A DNA stretch of 64,000 bases from JBCCXL01 sp039191605 (GCA_039191605.1 JBCCXL010000019.1:78131-142130); one strand, 5' to 3'; shown: positions 29,317 through 38,427, numbered from the stretch's first letter. The notes: generated by a model not told the origin, from the sequence alone. Numbers and translations: made by a program.

Positions 29317-29358
29317 ACGCCCGCATTCCCTGCCTTCGAGGGGGAGGCGGGCGTTTTT
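29317..29358 (+). terminator. Rho-independent terminator after the choice-of-anchor I gene
   Basis: An 8-bp stem (ACGCCCGC with GCGGGCGT) with inner pairing in the loop is followed directly by a run of five T. Confidence 0.8.
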
Positions 29359-29433
29359 CTCTTGCGCTGCCGCGAACCCGCCGGGCCGCAAGAGGGGACC
29401 GCAACCATCGACGACTGTTATACTTCAACGCCC

Positions 29434-29994
29434 ATGTCGCGCCGTCTCTTCATGATTCGCAATGCGCCGGCGGAAAACGCCGAAGCGTATGCCCTCTTCG
29501 AGGATGGAGAGGACTCCCTGCGCCCCCTCTCCCCCCACGGCGAGGAGTTGATGCAGCGAACCGCGCCGTGGATTGCTCGGCAGCTCGGCAGCTCGGCGGT
29601 GATCTGCTGTAGCCCTGCCCTTCGCACCCGGCACAGCGCCGAGATTCTCTGCGCCGCGATGCCCGAAGGATCGTCGGCAGCCTCTCCGAACCTCATGCCG
29701 GAGCTCGCCCCGGCAGAGCCAGCGATGAGCGCCCTCAGAGCACTGCATCGATTCAAAAAGGCCGAGACCATCGCCCTGGTGGGGCATGAAGAATCCCTCA
29801 CCAAGCTCTCGTCGTGGCTCATCAGCGGCACCGAGAAGCCCCTCTTGGCGGTCCCGGAAGGTGGCATTTGTCAGCTCACCTTCAAGGCAGACCTCCAGGC
29901 CGGAGCCGGCAAACTACAGTGGTTCCTGCCCCCCGACCTGATCGACAAGCTGGCCTCCTGCGAGGCGCTCACTACCCCTGGAGCCGCCAGCTGA
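29434..29994 (+). CDS. SixA-like histidine phosphatase-fold protein lacking the catalytic histidine
   Basis: A 186-aa protein started at the ATG at 29434 (MSRRLFMIRNAPAEN); the longer frame is not family-like. The fold matches SixA/histidine phosphatases: CSPALRTRHSAEIL corresponds to the SPxxRxxQTAE motif and LVGHEESLTKLSSWL to the second-histidine motif VGHNPSL. The defining RHG/RHA motif, however, reads RNA: codon AAT (Asn10) replaces His. The phosphorylated histidine is therefore missing, and I infer a non-hydrolytic phosphohistidine- or ligand-binding protein. No partner histidine phosphotransfer gene is adjacent. Confidence 0.8.
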   Translation: MSRRLFMIRNAPAENAEAYALFEDGEDSLRPLSPHGEELMQRTAPWIARQLGSSAVICCSPALRTRHSAEILCAAMPEGSSAASPNLMPELAPAEPAMSALRALHRFKKAETIALVGHEESLTKLSSWLISGTEKPLLAVPEGGICQLTFKADLQAGAGKLQWFLPPDLIDKLASCEALTTPGAAS

Positions 29995-30059
29995 TCGACT
30001 TGCCCGCCCAATGAATCATTTTCTCTTTTCCATTCGTTGTTCCTACTGAGGGTCCCTCG

Positions 30060-31367
30060 ATGATCAAGCTTCCCCCCTTTCCCAAAGATCCCAGACGGCG
30101 AGCCAACGCTCGTCACCCTTTCCAGCTGCTGCTCCCCATCGCCGCCGCCGTCGTAGCCCTGCTGTGGACCCCGCTCCCCAGCGAGGCCCAGGAACAGAGC
30201 ACCCTGCTCTTGGCCTTTAAGAATCGGGAAGGCCGGACGGTCAGCGGCCTGCTGATGGACATCGACTCCCCCAGCGGCTGCGTGGTGGAGATCGCCGACA
30301 GCGGGCCCTTTCCGCTGTGGGCCGGCGATCGCCGTACACTACGCCTCTACAACGGCCGCTTGGGCAGCGGTCGGAGCCTGCGGGTGCAGGTGGTCCACAA
30401 TTGCGTCCAGGCGCCAACGGTGCAGGAGTGGTGGTGGATCGACAGCGACGGTGATCGCATCGGCGTGAAGAAAAAGGTCCCCCAGGACGCCGAGGACAAA
30501 GTGTCGGTGATCTCCGTCTTCGAAGAGGGAGTCGGAACCTACGGGCTCGCCTTCACCCTTCCTTCCGGAAGCGTCGAGCTCACCCTGCCTCAGGACCTGG
30601 TCGCCGGTGAGCGCATCAGCGGACGGGTGGCCTACCAAGTGGCCAGCGGCGGCGATGTGGACGACAACCGCCAGGCGATCGCTCGGGTCGCTGTGGAGGT
30701 CGCCGGCCGGTCCCTGGCACCGGGCAGCGGCCGCTGGTCCCTGGAGCTACCCGAAGACGGCTCTTCGGGCATCGTCGAAGTCACGCTGTGGGATGCCCGG
30801 GGCATGCTTCTGGCCGCCAACGCCGCGCCCCTTGCGGCTCAGCTAGAAGCACCTTCGGACGCCTTTCTGCTGCCGCGACTGAGCCAGGCGGGCCAGCCGT
30901 TCCGCATTCTTGGACCCTTCGATGGCAACAGCGACAATACCCAGATCAACCTCGGCGGCAACAGCGCCCTGGTGCTGGCGGAAACTCTCCGAGGCCTGGT
31001 GGTCCAGGCTCCTAACGCCCCCATCGGCGGAGCGGATCTAGAGATCCGCGAGGCCGATATCGTCGCCGCCGGAGACCTGCGAAACGTCTCCATCGATGTG
31101 CGCTCGACGAAGAGCACCATCGACGTCGGCGAGCGCCTCCAGCTCAGCATCGCCATCGCCGGGCTCGAGGGCTTACAGCAGGCCTTCGATGTTCACGTGC
31201 TCAACCGAACGGTGGGTCTTGCCCACTTCCTCGAGATGGAGCGCGCCTTCGATCTCACCATCTCCCCAGAGGTGGTGGTGGACGGAGCCTACGCTCACCC
31301 CATCACTCTGGAGGGCAGCCGCGGAGGCAGTTTCGAGATTCAGGCGGAGCTCGGCGGCCTGCGCTGA
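30060..31367 (+). CDS. Secreted protein of unknown function
   Basis: A 435-aa protein with a basic N-terminus and a signal peptide ending PSEAQ at about residue 43. The mature chain is beta-rich and hydrophilic. It has a WWWIDSDGDRIGVKKK stretch near 123-138 and, further on, Ig-like or adhesin-like segments (VEVAGRSLAPGSGRWSLEL). No catalytic motif, cysteine pattern or C-terminal anchor is visible. I do not recognise the family. The gene begins 65 bp after the SixA-like gene and may be co-transcribed. Confidence 0.65.
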   Translation: MIKLPPFPKDPRRRANARHPFQLLLPIAAAVVALLWTPLPSEAQEQSTLLLAFKNREGRTVSGLLMDIDSPSGCVVEIADSGPFPLWAGDRRTLRLYNGRLGSGRSLRVQVVHNCVQAPTVQEWWWIDSDGDRIGVKKKVPQDAEDKVSVISVFEEGVGTYGLAFTLPSGSVELTLPQDLVAGERISGRVAYQVASGGDVDDNRQAIARVAVEVAGRSLAPGSGRWSLELPEDGSSGIVEVTLWDARGMLLAANAAPLAAQLEAPSDAFLLPRLSQAGQPFRILGPFDGNSDNTQINLGGNSALVLAETLRGLVVQAPNAPIGGADLEIREADIVAAGDLRNVSIDVRSTKSTIDVGERLQLSIAIAGLEGLQQAFDVHVLNRTVGLAHFLEMERAFDLTISPEVVVDGAYAHPITLEGSRGGSFEIQAELGGLR

Positions 31368-31476
31368 ATGCCTGCCGTGAGAGCCTGCCGTGAGAGCCTG
31401 AACTCAGCCTCCCCCGCGGCAGCGGTCCCGCCTCCAGCCTGCTAACTCCAGAAGCCCCCCAGGAGGCCAGCCCGCC

Positions 31477-32448
31477 ATGAGTAAGGTTCTCATCGCCTGC
31501 AAGAGCTGCCAGCGGCGCCTCGACGCCACCGGCCATCCTCCGGGAACCGTGCTTCGCTGCGTCTGCTCCGCGGAGGTGATCCTGCCTCCGCCCCACCGCG
31601 ACGAGGCGGAGGTGGTGCGCTGCTCCAACTGCGGCGGCCCTCGCCAGGAAGGCGCCCAGCGCTGCCCTTATTGTCGGGCGGACTACACCCTCCACGAGCA
31701 GAATTTGGACACCCTGTGTCCGGTCTGCTTTCACCGCGTCTCTCAAAGCGCCCGGTACTGCCACCACTGCGGGATCCCGACGCTGCGGGACCAAACCACC
31801 GAGATCACCGAGCATCAATGCCCCGCCTGTGACGAGGAAAGCTGGCTGCGAAGCCGGCCACTGAGCTCTCCCAACGCTACTAGCGGCGAGGCGAGCCCAC
31901 AGGCTTCGGCTGCCTCCCTCTCGGCTCTGGAATGCCCCCACTGCGCGGGGCTCTGGCTCTCCGCCGAGGCCTTCCGCCTGCTGGAGGAGCGAGCCTTGCA
32001 GACTACGGCTCCGCTACCCGATCTAGCGCAGAGAAAAGCTTCCACGACCCTCTCTGGAGCTCCAGCGCGGGGGACGGCAAACTTTGGCAGTGGTGGACGA
32101 GCCTATCGCCCATGCATCCACTGCGGTCGGCTGATGAATCGTCGCAACTATGGCCGCGGCAGCAGCGTGGTGATCGACAGCTGTAAGGAACACGGGGCCT
32201 GGTTCGACTTCGAAGAGCTGGCCAAGATTCTCGTCTGGCTGCGCCAAGGCGGTGCTCAGCGGCAGCGCTGGAAGGAAGGGGAGATGGCTCGGGAAGAAGA
32301 GAGGAGGAGGCGCTCCCTCGCCGAGGTCGAAGTCCCCCGAGGCATGTTTTCGAAAGCAGACTCCGGAACAAACACGATGGACGTGCTCGGCGACTTTCTT
32401 GATATCACCTCGTTGATCGGTAGCCTGACGTCCAGTCTCTTCGATTGA
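31477..32448 (+). CDS. Multi-zinc-ribbon protein (TFIIB-type zinc finger family)
   Basis: A 323-aa protein built from several zinc-binding knuckles: CKSCQRR...CVC at the N-terminus, CSNCGG...CPYC, CPVC...CHHC, CPAC...CPHC and CIHC...C. The segments CPHCAGLWLSAEAFRLLEE and SCKEHGAWFDFEELAKIL match the zf-TFIIB pattern (CPxCxGxWLDxxEL). The C-terminus is helical and basic, then ends in a short hydrophobic tail. Function is unknown; a metal-dependent binding protein is likely. Confidence 0.8.
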   Translation: MSKVLIACKSCQRRLDATGHPPGTVLRCVCSAEVILPPPHRDEAEVVRCSNCGGPRQEGAQRCPYCRADYTLHEQNLDTLCPVCFHRVSQSARYCHHCGIPTLRDQTTEITEHQCPACDEESWLRSRPLSSPNATSGEASPQASAASLSALECPHCAGLWLSAEAFRLLEERALQTTAPLPDLAQRKASTTLSGAPARGTANFGSGGRAYRPCIHCGRLMNRRNYGRGSSVVIDSCKEHGAWFDFEELAKILVWLRQGGAQRQRWKEGEMAREEERRRRSLAEVEVPRGMFSKADSGTNTMDVLGDFLDITSLIGSLTSSLFD

Positions 32449-32600
32449 GACTCGCCCCTTCCCCCATCCATTAGCTCGCTATCGACGGATTCTTCGGAGA
32501 CGAGGGGGCACGCCCCGCGCGAGTCGCGGCAAATCGAATCGCTCTCCCCTCGCTACGCCTTCTTCTTCAGCTACGGAGAGAAGAGCTTCCTGAGAATCCC

Positions 32601-33203
32601 ATGGACAACTATTACGATCCCTCCCCCCTGCTCGTCCTGCGGCGCCCCCTCACCCTGGTGAGCTATCCGGAAGCCGGTCATCGCATGGTGGGCTATCAGC
32701 TCGCCGCCCGCACCGGGCTCCCCTTCGTCGATCTCGATCGCGCGACGGAACACGAGGCGGGGATGAACCAGTGGCAGGTGTTGCAAGAGCACGGGGAAGA
32801 GGGTCTCCGGCAGCTAGAGATCCGCAGCCTCGATCGCGCCCTGCGGCAGCCCCTTCCGGCGATCATCTCCCTGGGCGATCGAACGCTGATGCATGCGCCA
32901 AATCTCGAGAGGGTGCTCGCGGAATCGGATCTCGTCTACCTGCACTTCGATCTGGCGAATTACTACTGGCACCTGCGAAAGCTAGAAGAGAGCCGCGGCC
33001 GCCTCACCCACCCCTTCCTACCCCACCCGCTGGACTCCATCGACGCCCTGCGGCCGGTGGTCGACGCCAGAGCTCCGGGCTTTCAGCGAGCTCCTCACCG
33101 CCAAGAGCTGGCGGGGCAGCATCCGGCGAAGATTGCGCAACGCCTCCAGAGGGAGCTTTTGCCGCTCCTCAGCACCACCGCCGTAGGCGCTCTAAACCCC
33201 TGA
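32601..33203 (+). CDS. Shikimate kinase-like protein with degenerate P-loop
   Basis: A 200-aa protein that follows the shikimate kinase plan, with FVDLDRATEHEAG at about 42-54 (shikimate-binding DxD region) and QEHGEEGLRQLE (family GExxFRxxE). The ATP-binding P-loop, normally GxxGxGKS, reads SYPEAGHR at 21-28, replacing the essential Lys and Ser. The GGG substrate loop is reduced to SLGD. The protein is probably not a kinase. No aromatic amino-acid gene is nearby. The C-terminal 60 residues are Arg/Pro-rich. Confidence 0.7.
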   Translation: MDNYYDPSPLLVLRRPLTLVSYPEAGHRMVGYQLAARTGLPFVDLDRATEHEAGMNQWQVLQEHGEEGLRQLEIRSLDRALRQPLPAIISLGDRTLMHAPNLERVLAESDLVYLHFDLANYYWHLRKLEESRGRLTHPFLPHPLDSIDALRPVVDARAPGFQRAPHRQELAGQHPAKIAQRLQRELLPLLSTTAVGALNP

Positions 33204-33248
33204 CTTCGCGGGGGTTTAACCGCTTCGCCACAGGGCCGTCACAAGGAT

Positions 33249-33447
33249 CTGTGGAAACCTTGACGGCGAGTCTCCCTTCGGGTTTGCGCCGGACTACCGC
33301 CATAACCAATAAATTCATTAGAATCAAACACTTAAGAAGATTGCACAAAGCATTGTTCAATGCGTAGAAAGGGCAGTAGAACCGCCACTTTGCTGTCATT
33401 TCACCAGGGTTCTCCACAGAGTTTTCCACAGGAGCTGTGGAGAACGC
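33249..33447 (+). promoter_or_regulatory. Leader with CTGTGGA boxes and RBS-covering hairpin before the PhoB-like gene
   Basis: GTTCTCCACAG (33409-33419) and CTGTGGAGAAC (33435-33445) form a perfect 11-bp inverted repeat. The right arm contains the GGAG ribosome-binding site of the next gene. A third half-site, TTTTCCACAG, lies between them, and a fourth copy, CTGTGGAAA, is at 33249. A 6-bp palindrome, GCATTGTTCAATGC, is at 33350-33363. A single CTGTCAT, half of a Pho box, lies at about 33392-33398. Confidence 0.5.
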
Positions 33448-34149
33448 ATGCTATCGTCCCCGGTCATGAGCGATACCCGGATCTTCGTCGTGGAAGACGA
33501 GCCCGACATTGCCGAAGTGCTGCAGTCCAATCTCGAACGAGAGGGCTTTGGAGTCTCGGTTTTTAATCGTGGAGACGCCGCGCTGGAGGCGATTCGCCAG
33601 ACTCCCCCCAGCCTGATTCTGCTCGATCTGATGCTCCCCGGACTCGATGGCCTCGACCTCGCCAAGCTGCTCAAGCAGGAGAAGAGCACGGCGCGGATCC
33701 CGGTGGTGATGCTCACCGCCAAAGATGAAGAGGTGGACCGCATCGTCGGCTTGGAGCTGGGGGCCGATGACTACATCAGCAAGCCCTTCAGCCCGCGGGA
33801 GGTGATGCTGCGCATCAAGGCGGTGCTACGCCGCGCCCCGCAGCCGCGAGAGGAGAAGGAGCTGCTGGAAGTCGGCGGGATCCGCCTCGACATCCCGGGC
33901 CATCAGCTCTTCGTCCGCGACAAGGCCCGCTCCCTCACCGCGACGGAATTCCGCTTGCTCAAGGTCTTGATGGAGCGCGCTGGGCGGGTGCAGACCCGGG
34001 GACGGCTGCTGGCGGATGTTTGGGGCTACGCAGAGGAAGTAGACAGCCGCACCGTCGATACCCACATTCGCCGGCTTCGCCGCAAGCTAGAAGGAGAGTC
34101 TGGCCGGATCGAAACGGTCGTCGGCGTCGGCTATCGCCTGCGGACCTGA
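33448..34149 (+). CDS. OmpR/PhoB-family response regulator
   Basis: A 233-aa protein with a receiver domain (about 8-125: acidic EDEPD pocket, phospho-Asp in LILLDLMLPGLDG, Thr in MLTAKD, Lys in YISKPFSPRE) and a winged-helix DNA-binding domain (about 138-232, ending RTVDTHIRRLRRKLE). The chosen ATG at 33448 overlaps the hairpin; an in-frame ATG at 33466 (MSDTRIF) is an alternative. The histidine kinase gene follows 51 bp downstream. It resembles PhoB, but no pst or phoU gene is in the window. Confidence 0.93.
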   Translation: MLSSPVMSDTRIFVVEDEPDIAEVLQSNLEREGFGVSVFNRGDAALEAIRQTPPSLILLDLMLPGLDGLDLAKLLKQEKSTARIPVVMLTAKDEEVDRIVGLELGADDYISKPFSPREVMLRIKAVLRRAPQPREEKELLEVGGIRLDIPGHQLFVRDKARSLTATEFRLLKVLMERAGRVQTRGRLLADVWGYAEEVDSRTVDTHIRRLRRKLEGESGRIETVVGVGYRLRT

Positions 34150-34200
34150 AGGTCCTCGGTGCCGCGCCCCCGGATTCGATCCTGAGTCGAGCTTTCCGCT

Positions 34201-36120
34201 ATGGGTTTCCTACCTTCCTTTCGCATTCGACTGACTTCTTTATGGCCTGCGCTCTCCGCCCTGGCGGCGGCGACGCTGCTGCTGTGGTGGCAGCTGCCGT
34301 CCACCTTGGGAGGCGTCGCCACCGAGCAGATGCTCGCTACCGCCAGGGCCCACGCCAATATGGTGCGTACCTTCGACGGCCTCGAAGGGCCGCAGCTTCA
34401 GGTCGCCCTGCAGCGCCTGGTGGCGGGCCAATCTCAGCAGCTGACCCTCATCGCCGCCGACGGTAGGGTGCTCGCCGACAGCAGCAAGACCTACGACGGT
34501 CTGCTGGCGATGGAGAACCTCGGCCTCGAGCCCGAGGTTGCCCAGGCTCGTCAATGGGGCTCCGGCACCGCCGTTCGTCAACGTCCCCAGGATCACGCCG
34601 ACCACGCCTTCGCCGCCATCGAGATCTTCACCCAGGCCGGTGAGCGCCGAGTGCTGCGGGTTTCCCAGCCGCTGGGTCAGCTGCGCACCGTTCGGCAGAG
34701 CCTCGCCCGCGCCATGGCCGGGGCCACCACCGTCGGCCTGCTGGTGATCGCCCTGGTCTCTTGGTACCTGGATCGCCGCTTCTTCCGGCCCATGACCCGA
34801 ATCATCGACGGCGCCGGCGAGCTCGCCGGCGGCGATCTGGCGGCCCGGATCCGCCCACCGCGCCAGAGCGATCTCGGCCGCCTCGCCGGCGTCCTCAATC
34901 ATCTCGCCTCGCGCCTCCAGGCCCAGGTGGGCGAGCTTCAGGGGGAACGCAACCAGCTTCGGGCGATCCTCTCCTCGATGTCCGAAGGGGTGCTGGTCAC
35001 CGACTCCGACGGTCGCGCGCTGCTGGCCAATCCGGCCTTCCTTCACCTCTTCGGCCATACCGGTTCCATCCGCGGCTGGAGACCGCTGGAGATCTCCCGC
35101 CAGCCGGACCTCGACCAGGTGATCCGCTTCACCCTCGCCGACGGGGCAGAATCAGTGCATCAGCGCCAGCTACGCACCCCGGAGGAACGCTCGGTGGTGC
35201 TCACCGCCGGCGCGCTGAAGGGAAGCGGCGGCGTGGTGGTGGTGGCCCGCGATGTCACCGAAGAAGATCGCACCATGACCATGCGGCGGGAATTCGTCGC
35301 CAACGTCTCCCACGAGCTCAAAACTCCTCTCTCGGCGATCCGCGGTTATGCCGAAACCCTGGAGGACTGGGCGCTGGAGGACCCCGAGACCTCGCAGCGC
35401 TACCTCGGCCGGATCCTCGCCCAATGCCAGCGCCTCCAGCTGCTGCTGGATGACCTCTTGACCCTCTCTCGCCTGGAGGGCACCGCCGAAGCACCGCGCC
35501 TCGAGCTGATCGATCTCGAAGCCCTCACCTACCAGGCCCGGGAGCTGGTCTCCGCCGCCGCCCAAGATCGCAAAGTAGAGATTCTCATCGAGCCCCACGG
35601 CTCCCTGCCTCAGATCGAGGGGATCTACAACGACCTCGAGCGGATGCTGGTGAACCTGCTGGAGAACGCGGTGAAGTACAACCACCCAGGGGGCGAGGTC
35701 TTCGTTCGACTCGACATCGAGGACGAGGATGTCGTGCTGGAGGTCGAGGACACCGGCATCGGAATCCCCCACGAAGCCCTACCCCGCATTTTCGAGCGCT
35801 TCTTTCGAGTCGACTCGGGGCGCGCCCGTACCCAGGGCGGGACTGGCCTCGGCCTCTCCATCGTCAAACATATCGCTCAGGGTCACGGCGGCACGGTCGA
35901 GGTGGAGAGCGTCACCGGAGAAGGCTCCACCTTCCGAGTGTTCCTCCCCTGGAAGGCCGAGGATCCAGAAAACACCGGGTTCGTGAACCAAGGCGGCAAC
36001 GGGAAAAGCCTCGGCCCGAACGATCCGCGGGAATCTAGCCCCCGGCTCCACCGGCGCGCCACCTCGGACCCTCGACTCGGCTACGGCATGGCTCGGGTCA
36101 CCGCCGCTCGACGACGTTAA
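34201..36120 (+). CDS. PhoR-type sensor histidine kinase (HAMP-PAS-HisKA-HATPase)
   Basis: The partner kinase of the preceding regulator, 639 aa. Helix 1 lies at about 14-32, a periplasmic sensor at about 33-170, helix 2 at about 172-192, then HAMP and a PAS domain (about 255-350, LRAILSSMSEGVLVTDSDGRALLANPAF split across two blocks). HisKA has FVANVSHELKTPLSAIRGYAETL, and the ATPase has NLLENAVKYN, DTGIGIP and GGTGLGLSIVKHI. This domain order is that of PhoR. The C-terminal 45 residues are an extra Gly/Arg-rich tail. Confidence 0.93.
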   Translation: MGFLPSFRIRLTSLWPALSALAAATLLLWWQLPSTLGGVATEQMLATARAHANMVRTFDGLEGPQLQVALQRLVAGQSQQLTLIAADGRVLADSSKTYDGLLAMENLGLEPEVAQARQWGSGTAVRQRPQDHADHAFAAIEIFTQAGERRVLRVSQPLGQLRTVRQSLARAMAGATTVGLLVIALVSWYLDRRFFRPMTRIIDGAGELAGGDLAARIRPPRQSDLGRLAGVLNHLASRLQAQVGELQGERNQLRAILSSMSEGVLVTDSDGRALLANPAFLHLFGHTGSIRGWRPLEISRQPDLDQVIRFTLADGAESVHQRQLRTPEERSVVLTAGALKGSGGVVVVARDVTEEDRTMTMRREFVANVSHELKTPLSAIRGYAETLEDWALEDPETSQRYLGRILAQCQRLQLLLDDLLTLSRLEGTAEAPRLELIDLEALTYQARELVSAAAQDRKVEILIEPHGSLPQIEGIYNDLERMLVNLLENAVKYNHPGGEVFVRLDIEDEDVVLEVEDTGIGIPHEALPRIFERFFRVDSGRARTQGGTGLGLSIVKHIAQGHGGTVEVESVTGEGSTFRVFLPWKAEDPENTGFVNQGGNGKSLGPNDPRESSPRLHRRATSDPRLGYGMARVTAARRR

Positions 36121-36165
36121 AGAAAGGCGCGCTGAAGAGGGCTACCGTCAGGAGCTCGTTCTCGC

Positions 36166-38427
36166 CTACTGCCGGAAAGCCCGCACGATCCGATCTCCGA
36201 CCTCCAGCTGGTCGAGGAATTCATCTCCTTCCACCACCTGGCCGAAGAGGGTGTAATTCCCATCCAGGTGAGGGGTGGGGATATGGGTGATGAAGATCTG
36301 GCAGCCGCCGGTGTCTTTGCCCGCCTTAGGCATCCCGACGCCTCCGCGGCGGTACGGGCGCTGGGAGATCTCGTCTCGCACCACGTAGCCGGGGCCGCCC
36401 CAGCCGTCTCCCCGCGGGTCGCCTCCCTGGACGACGAAGTTGGGCACCACCCGATGCCAAATGAGGCCGTCGTAGAAGCCTTCGTCCACCCGCTGGAGGA
36501 AGCTCGCCACGTGAATCGGAGCCTCCTGCGGGAAGGTCTCCACCACCAGGCTTCCCTTCTCGGTTTCTAACACCACCCGGGATTGACCGCTCACCGCTTC
36601 ACCGAGCCAGGGGGAGAGCTCCGGCGAGCCGGCGGCGGCGACTTCTGGGGCGCTTTCCCCAAGCTCCGCCAAGGCCGCTCGGGCTCGGCTGCGTACCGAG
36701 GGGGCCGGATCCTCCGCCGCGATCGCCCGCAGCTCGGGAACCACCTTCGCCTCGGGCCCGCTGGCCAGAGTGTCGGCGATCTGCTCCCGCACCTCGATCC
36801 ATTCCACTCCGGGGGATTGGGCATAGGCGCTGCGCAGGGGATCTACCCAATAGCCGGAGGAGCCCAGGGACGGACCGGCCTCCAGGCGCCGACCGAGAAC
36901 ATCGACCGCGGTACCGCGCACCGCCAGATCCCCTTCGTTCAGGGCGTCCGTCAGCAGGGTCCCGGCGATCTCCCGAGTGGAGGCCGGCGCCGCGACGAGG
37001 GACTCTTCGTCCAGCTGTCCGAGGGCCGCCACCACCGCCGCCCGCACCCGGCGGTCTTCCTCTTCCCAGGCCCTCACCAAAACGTCGAGGGCATCGGCAG
37101 CGCTCCCCAAACGCGGAGCCGCCGTGGCCGCCGCCACCTGCAAAGTCCAGGGACCTTCCTCCAGCGCCGAGAAAATCAGGTCCCGCGAGCTTCCACCGAG
37201 GCGCCGCGCTAGAGCCCGCAGGGCCGCCGCCCGCACCGTCGGCGAGGGATCTTCCTCTAAGAAGGTCTCGAGGGTCGCCTGGGAGGATGCATCTCCCCGC
37301 AGGCTCCAGGCTCCCGCCACCGCCGTGCGCACGTGGAGGGAGGCATCGGAAGCCGCCGCCGCCGGCAGCGCCTCGGTCCAGCCGAGGGCGGTGAGAGCCT
37401 CCACCGCCGCCGTCCGCACTCGGGCGCTCTCATCCCCCAACACCAGCGCCGCCAGCGTACCCCGGGCCGACGCTAGGTTCTCCTCTCCCACCGTGGTCGG
37501 CGGAGTGGCGACGCGGCCGAGACCGCGCAGCGACCACAGCCGAGTCCATTCATCGGTGGCCGAGGTCGCCGCCAGCAGGCCATCCCAGGCCTCCGGCTGA
37601 GCGTAGCGGGAGAAGTAATGGGCGGACATCTCCCTCACCGTGGTCGAGGAATCCGCCAGGCCTGCCTCGAGGGCGTCCAGCGCGACCCCTGGAAGCACCG
37701 CCGGTGCCTCCACCTCGCGCCGCCAAACCGGAGCGAAGCGCAACCGGAACAACGCGTGGGCCGCCGCCGCCCGCACCGCGGAATCCTCCGCTTCCCGCAG
37801 ATAGGAAGCGATGTCCTGAGCCCTGGAAGAGGCTTCCGCCGCTGGCGTCACCTTCCCCAGGGCCTCGAGGGCCAGGGCCTGCAAAGCCGGCTCCTGCTCC
37901 TGCTGCAAAATCTCCGCGAGCCGACGCCGCGGCTCCACCGGCACCCGATTGCCGCTCTCCAAGCCCAGCTGCCCAAAGGCGAAGAGGGCCACTCGCCGCA
38001 GCTCCGTCGGCAGCTCCGGCTCCGCGGCAGCGATGAGCGCCTCGGCATAGGCGGGGTCCTGAATCCTGCCCATGGCCTGCGCTGCCCGTACTCTCAATCC
38101 CAGCTCACCGCTGGCGAGCACCTCCTTCAGAGGGTCGGAATCCTTCACCCGCTGATCTTCCAGGCGAACGATGTCGGCGATGCTCTCCACCCCGTCGATG
38201 GAGGGATCCCGCTCCGCGGGAGACGAGCATCCAGCGAGAGTCATGGCCGCCAAGATCATCACGGTGAGGCACGCTACCGCGCCAAGGGGCAAACGCACGG
38301 CTCCCCCACGACTGCGGACACCGACTGCGGCAAGATCACTTCGGGACTGCATCACTTCGGACTGGATTCTTTTGGACTGGATTCTTTTGGACTGCATTGT
38401 TTTGGACTGTGTCGTATGGCATTGCAT
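36166..38427 (-). CDS. Lipoprotein with HEAT repeats and C-terminal cyclophilin domain
   Basis: A 753-aa fusion. A lipobox ending LAGC lies near residue 67. About fifteen HEAT-like helical repeats (residues 90-600) follow, with recurring VRxAAxxAL units. A cyclophilin-type peptidyl-prolyl isomerase domain spans about 618-753, including FYDGLIWHRVVPNFVVQGGD and TGGCQIFITHIPTPHLDGNY. I infer a periplasmic folding factor with a protein-binding scaffold. The N-terminus contains QSKRI repeats encoded by 15-bp direct repeats, so the true start is uncertain; the ATG at 38352 (MQSRSDL) is the main alternative. Confidence 0.88.
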   Translation of the reverse strand: MQCHTTQSKTMQSKRIQSKRIQSEVMQSRSDLAAVGVRSRGGAVRLPLGAVACLTVMILAAMTLAGCSSPAERDPSIDGVESIADIVRLEDQRVKDSDPLKEVLASGELGLRVRAAQAMGRIQDPAYAEALIAAAEPELPTELRRVALFAFGQLGLESGNRVPVEPRRRLAEILQQEQEPALQALALEALGKVTPAAEASSRAQDIASYLREAEDSAVRAAAAHALFRLRFAPVWRREVEAPAVLPGVALDALEAGLADSSTTVREMSAHYFSRYAQPEAWDGLLAATSATDEWTRLWSLRGLGRVATPPTTVGEENLASARGTLAALVLGDESARVRTAAVEALTALGWTEALPAAAASDASLHVRTAVAGAWSLRGDASSQATLETFLEEDPSPTVRAAALRALARRLGGSSRDLIFSALEEGPWTLQVAAATAAPRLGSAADALDVLVRAWEEEDRRVRAAVVAALGQLDEESLVAAPASTREIAGTLLTDALNEGDLAVRGTAVDVLGRRLEAGPSLGSSGYWVDPLRSAYAQSPGVEWIEVREQIADTLASGPEAKVVPELRAIAAEDPAPSVRSRARAALAELGESAPEVAAAGSPELSPWLGEAVSGQSRVVLETEKGSLVVETFPQEAPIHVASFLQRVDEGFYDGLIWHRVVPNFVVQGGDPRGDGWGGPGYVVRDEISQRPYRRGGVGMPKAGKDTGGCQIFITHIPTPHLDGNYTLFGQVVEGDEFLDQLEVGDRIVRAFRQ
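38359..38414. repeat. 15-bp tandem repeats at the start of the HEAT-cyclophilin gene
   Basis: Two identical 15-bp units (GGACTGGATTCTTTT) are followed by one variant unit and a partial fourth. On the minus strand they encode QSKRI-like repeats at the N-terminus of the lipoprotein. Confidence 0.85.

Noticed and set aside
33249..33447. AT-rich region with TTTTCCACA-like boxes considered as a replication origin
   Set aside because: The boxes are better explained as CTGTGGA half-sites of an inverted repeat before the PhoB-like gene, and no replication genes are close.
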